Positions 59,481-64,000 of a stretch of 64,000 nt of DNA are shown here, piece by piece. Numbering within the stretch: position 1 is the stretch's first letter; every line of letters starts with the position of its first letter. Position numbers and translations under genes: made by a program. The notes beneath the pieces are model-generated. The model was not told the DNA's origin, did no database searches, and saw only the letters and a program-made list of their open reading frames with translations. Origin of the DNA: Sambucus nigra (Eukaryota > Streptophyta > Magnoliopsida > Dipsacales > Adoxaceae); NCBI GenBank assembly GCA_949130495.1, contig OX422221.1, positions 25,059,917-25,123,916 on the forward strand, read 5' to 3'.

Positions 59481-62400
59481 AAGCTTCCATATCAGTATGT
59501 GTGTCATGTAAAAAATAAAATTATATTTCTTGTTCATTAAAAATTATTATCAAGGGGAGGTAAATCGAAAGAGTGGAGTCATAGTAATATTGTAGTAAGG
59601 ACAAAAAATTTCTCATTATTGTAATTATAGATCATAATGTAGTTTAAGGCTACATGTCCTAGTGCAAATGGCACTATTCCTTTATTATCGTATCTCTGAG
59701 TTGCTTCTTTGGCAGAATAAATGGTTTGCCGACATATGTGAATACTCAGTCAACACCCGTTAGAAAAATAAAATTGAAATTGAAACAAACTAAAAAAACA
59801 CCTTTGTCCCTCAACAAAAAATAAATGAATGGGGGTTGGCCCCAAAACAGATCTACTATAGAAGAGAGGAGACATGTAGAGTGGCTCACCTCTGCCAAAT
59901 CACGAGAAAAGGGAAACAAAAATTGAGCAACCATTAATTGTTGTAAAACACCTCAAAAAAATTCTATTGTTCCTCTACACAGAATACACATAAAAATGAT
60001 TACATATCTTAGTAAAAAAAACTAATTCATAAAACAAAATGTCTTAAGTCACCAATTTTAATTTAAATAAAGCATAAAAAGGAAGGCCCAAACACACCAG
60101 CCCATTTGAATCCAACATCCAGAACAAATATTTAAATACTCACCACAAACCATTAAACTATCAAGTATGGATTCCAACTAAATTAATAGTGCAATCTTCA
60201 AAGAACAATGCTTCAACAACGTGTAGTGATAAAGTCCCTAAATACATTAAACTAAGCAGAGAACTTGGACAACCATACATACATCTCTTAATGCTGTGGA
60301 CCAAAAATTAGTATGGTGCAGTGATTTGTAGCAAAGTTACAGGATACAAAAAAAGGCAGAACATACTTAAAATGAACTTGCAGTACCTTTAAATCCATTA
60401 AAAAAATCAAAAAAAAAAATGATAACCCTTCCAAGTACCACTACTTGTGAAATTTCACAAATAAAAAACATATTGGCTAATAGATTGGTTAATTTTTCAT
60501 ACTTCAAAACCAAAACTATGCGTAGCATTAAGTTCTCCACGATTTCTAAAAACTACCCCGTCATGTTACATTCCTAACATTTACACCACTTGCACCATTT
60601 CATTATGATAAATAGAAGTTCTGCCCTTGCTTGGTGTGCCACCCCTTACACCATTACCTCGTTGGTTCGTATAATATGGAGTTTTATTTTTTTCACTGAC
60701 ATAATGAACATCATGCTTTCTCGATTGCCCCGTAATTCCAAGGTGAGGAATTCTTCCCTAACCCAGTAAAAATGGCCCAAAAATAGACTTAAAGAGATCA
60801 AAGAGATCCACAACAAAGGATGAAGAAGAAGCACCCACTAGATTTTTTGTGTTCTCGATAGCATCACTTGAATTTGGTTGTATCAACCAACCAACAAACA
60901 AAACTACCTCAATTTATATCTATACGTAACTATAAGTAACCTCTAACGATCAATGACCACCTAAAAAAATTGAGACCGTAACAGAGAAATGGATAAGATT
61001 TGTAGACAGTGAGAGAACAAAACAGAGACTTAGAGCGGCACGTGAACTTCGCAGGATGGGAAGAAAATGAAACGAATCATTCTGCTACAACACGTCACTT
61101 GCATATCACCTAAATCCCATGTCAGTAGAAATGTTGTGAGATTATGCTGGTGTATTTGTGTTCTCCACGCATCAATGCAATGCATTTTTAACACGGACCA
61201 TGTCCTGCATCGATAGCGCAAGGAGGCATTAAATAACTCATGTCACCTACTGATGTGCTCACTTATCACACCTATTGCAAGTTGCGTACAACTGCTTGAT
61301 GCACCCCCTCCATGTACACAAACTTAAGCAAAAAAAATTGAGAATTAGTAATTACCCCAGCACAAAAGGATCATACGTACTGATAAAAAAAAGAGAAGTG
61401 ACAGACATCATTAGAATCCAAAAAACTACGTTGCAAAAAATTAGGCTAACAAACCACAAATAGGCAATAACATAACTTTGAAGTGTATTTGATTCTAAAA
61501 TCATTTCAATGGAATTATATCATCGCTTAGCCATCATTTTCAACAATTGACTACCATTTACATACTTGTGAAGAGTCCATTCTTACAATATTGGCCTTCT
61601 ATCATGTGTTTACCTTAATAAACAACAAAGTAGCCATAAATGAAGAAAATAAAATTAAATAGATTAAGAAATTAAAGCATAACAATGTCAAATACAGAAT
61701 GTTAAAGTTTGCCAAACATTCAACATACTTGGAATGATTGCACACATTAAGTTAAAGCTTGCCCAATATTCAATATCTTGCATCCTCATTGTATAAGTAT
61801 TAATTACAAACATAGTGTAAACAGATATGTATTTATATAAACAAAAACGTGAATTAACTAAAAAATACCAAAAAAATTAAAGTGAAACTCCATAAATGGG
61901 CCATGAACCTAACTAAGTCTGAAGTCACACGAAAGAAAACAAATTATAAAAAATCAACAAAGCTATGCTTGCAAGAGTACATTTTAATCATTTCCAGTGT
62001 ATGTAATAATGATCTCATTTCCAAATTTAAATAATGGTATAGAGTAATTTAAATTATGAGTGATATAAGTTTATAACCGTAATAACTTTAAAAATGGCTA
62101 GAGCTTTGGTCTAGACATTTGATCATACATATAGAACCCAAGAAAAATAACTCTAAACAATGTCTAAACAAAGTTCTACACACTTGATCAAACATATAGA
62201 ACCCGTGGACAACTGATGCTTAAACAATCTCAAAGTTTAATTAATTACACAAATCTCAGTACATTGTAAGAACAAATATTATAAAATCAGTACAAAAAAT
62301 TAGCAACTCAATACAAAACACTATAAAATCAGTTTACAAACTTAGTAGAAAATATTATAAACTTAGTTCCCAAACTCAGTACAACACATTAAAGAACTAA

Positions 62401-62876
62401 CCAACAAAAAAGAGATAAAGTATGTTGTGGTATGGAAACTGACACAATGTTACGTGCTCGAGTTCGCACCAGAAATCTGAAATAATAACTGATTGTGCAC
62501 TCTTACCCTTCATCTGCAACTGTGTGTGTCCAAGCATTAAAATGTATCTCATTAAAAAAAATTCTTCCATGACATTGCTCAAAATTGTCATAAAAAGTTC
62601 AAAGACTAGTTGAAAAAATGGGAAACACTGAAGCATGCAATTATTTAAACACAATAACTACATAAAATGAAACCATATGTGAAGAAAAAAATTATGAAAG
62701 AGACGTACCATATAAAATTGCCTAGATTCCGATGAAAACATCAAACTCTGAGCTAATTTTCCATATAATCAAACAAAATCCAACATCTAACAAATTCCAA
62801 AATATGGACTCAAATATACAAACCTAAACATCTAATCATTTAGCTTAAAAATGAAATAGAGTAACTTGTAATGCCC
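59481..62876. other. Unassigned AT-rich region
   Basis: Only short open frames on both strands and none resembles a protein I know. It may be the interior of a non-autonomous transposon, since a Helitron-like end lies at 58,551. Confidence 0.4.
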
Positions 62877-63102
62877 TATTTTGTTTCTAGGTTTATTTGA
62901 CGTGTGTCCCTGTCTAGATCTTTCTTGTGATTTATGGTTTTGGTTTTGTTCCTGTTTGGGTTGTTTTTGGGTTGGGGTAGTGTTGTGTGGGCCTGTGTTT
63001 TCCGTGTGTACTAGCCGATTTGTTCCGATTTAATTTATAGCATATGTTTCTTTGGGTCTTGGCCTTTTTTGTTAATATAATTTACCTTATCAAAAAAAAA
63101 AA
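62877..63102 (+). mobile_element. 5'-truncated LINE 3' end
   Basis: GT-rich sequence ending TTAATATAATTTACCTTATC plus an A tract (63,092-63,102), flanked by an 11-bp direct repeat TTGTAATGCCC / TTGTAGTGCCC (62,866-62,876 and 63,103-63,113, one mismatch). This is the signature of target-primed insertion of a truncated plant LINE. Confidence 0.75.
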
Positions 63103-64000
63103 TTGTAGTGCCCCAACAAAGATTTTACCTCATATTCAAAAGGAAAAAAAGTAAATATAATTTCAACAAAAAAAGAATATTAAAGAACTAAAAATCTATA
63201 ATTTAAGGACCCAAAACTATGAATTTAGTTTGATTTGAAGTCCCTTTTTACAACACAAACCCCATATTTTGATGAGTCATTTAAAAAAAAATCTTCATTA
63301 TAAATCAATGGTTTTGAGCTCTGATTTTCAAACCAAAAACAAACAAATTAATAAAAAGAGTGAGGGAGACATTACCCGATTGTGGGTGGTAAGAGATAAA
63401 AGTTACAGAATGGGACTTGTGTTAGGAGTGAAAATATAACAAATTGATTAGAAAATATCATACAATATCAATTAAAACACATAATATAGGAACCAAACCT
63501 CCTAAAATCGCACACTTTCAAAACAGAAAAAAAAAGAGCGAAATTTTACCTCTTGTTCTGGTTGCTTAATATCAATCGATGAGAGAAGAAGCAAGACAGA
63601 CAAATGCGAGATTAAGAGAGAGAAGGGGAGTGAAATGCAGAGAGAGTAAAAAAGATAGAGAAAAAGATGGATGATCTTGGGAATTCGTGTATGGATGGGT
63701 TTAAGACATTGGGAAGTGTGATATATTTTTATATAGAGGAAAGTTTGAGCGGGATAGGAGAAAGTTGAATTAGAAAACAAATGGGCGGGATAATCAAATT
63801 TGGGGTCTCATCACAACCATTCATTTATTTTAAGTCAATCTCAATCATTATTGTACTTTTACATTTTTAGGATTCAAAACCCATGCTATATATATATATA
63901 TATATCACAGTGGAAATAATGGTGTAGTTAAAATCCAATCACATATAGTATGATAGCAAGTGACAACATTAACGGAACATAAGCCAATTTGTCCAAGAAT
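63103..64000. other. Right edge; promoter-like stretch on the minus strand
   Basis: On the minus strand, TATATAAAA (about 63,728-63,736) is followed by about 180 bp of CT-rich, leader-like sequence and AACAAGAG|GTAAAATTT (about 63,545), a plausible donor site. No coding exon could be assigned downstream. A short TA run lies at 63,887-63,905. Confidence 0.3.

Noticed and set aside
58551..63889. A complete 5.3-kb Helitron spanning to the TA run at about 63,889
   Set aside because: Only one candidate end is present. The right side lacks a convincing TC-type terminus and no Rep/helicase coding was recognised.
1..64000. CRISPR arrays, operons, prokaryotic promoters, rRNA genes
   Set aside because: None present. 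The sequence is plant nuclear DNA, and the repeats are transposons, microsatellites and a tandem gene array.

Overview
The window is nuclear DNA from a flowering plant, almost certainly a eudicot. It is very AT-rich, its genes are split by multi-kilobase GT-AG introns packed with transposon remains, and the only clear host gene is a plant-type small-molecule O-methyltransferase (OMT) of the caffeic-acid-OMT (COMT)/SABATH-unrelated class I plant OMT family. The N-terminal NDE(E/K)QNCSYAMQL stretch and the C-terminal WVMEFYK resemble, from memory, phenylpropanoid or coumarin OMTs such as those of Apiaceae. That is only a weak hint about the species.

Layout. Positions 1-54,922 are a head-to-tail tandem array of three ~20-kb units, each carrying one four-exon OMT gene on the + strand. 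Unit 1 (1-15,140) enters the window inside intron 1, so it shows exons 2-4 only. Unit 2 (15,141-35,172) has all four exons, but exon 2 contains an in-frame stop (TAA, 20,571-20,573). Unit 3 (35,173-54,922) has an open 361-codon gene. Exon sizes are 413, 311, 65 and 297 nt, with the same phases in every copy. From 54,923 to 64,000 the sequence is single-copy, with no recognisable host gene. It contains an LTR remnant, a large foldback element, a LINE tail and a possible Helitron end.

The introns record the history of the array. All copies share a broken minus-strand Ty1/copia element (integrase and RNase H remnants), a second internally deleted copia element, foldback/MITE elements, a T-rich degenerate repeat and CA/TA microsatellites. 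Units 1 and 2 share two hAT-like insertions (607 and 1,227 bp, 8-bp target duplications), and at one site they have a solo LTR where unit 3 still has the complete 2.0-kb LTR retrotransposon. Unit 3 alone carries a 9-bp-duplication MITE and a 943-bp segment. Unit 2 alone (of the two copies visible there) has a 549-bp hAT-like element in intron 1. Units 1 and 2 are therefore the most recent pair, and unit 3 split off earlier.

Both unit junctions fall inside a short sequence with LTR-like ends (TGTAACAC...GTGTTATA). The start of that sequence matches the LTR-like sequence that follows the last gene copy, and its end belongs to the 5' flank of the next gene. This suggests that recombination between two LTR remnants flanking an ancestral gene created the array. 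Only copy 3 is seen complete and open. Copy 1 is open as far as visible, and copy 2 is probably a pseudogene unless a cryptic in-frame splice acceptor rescues it.
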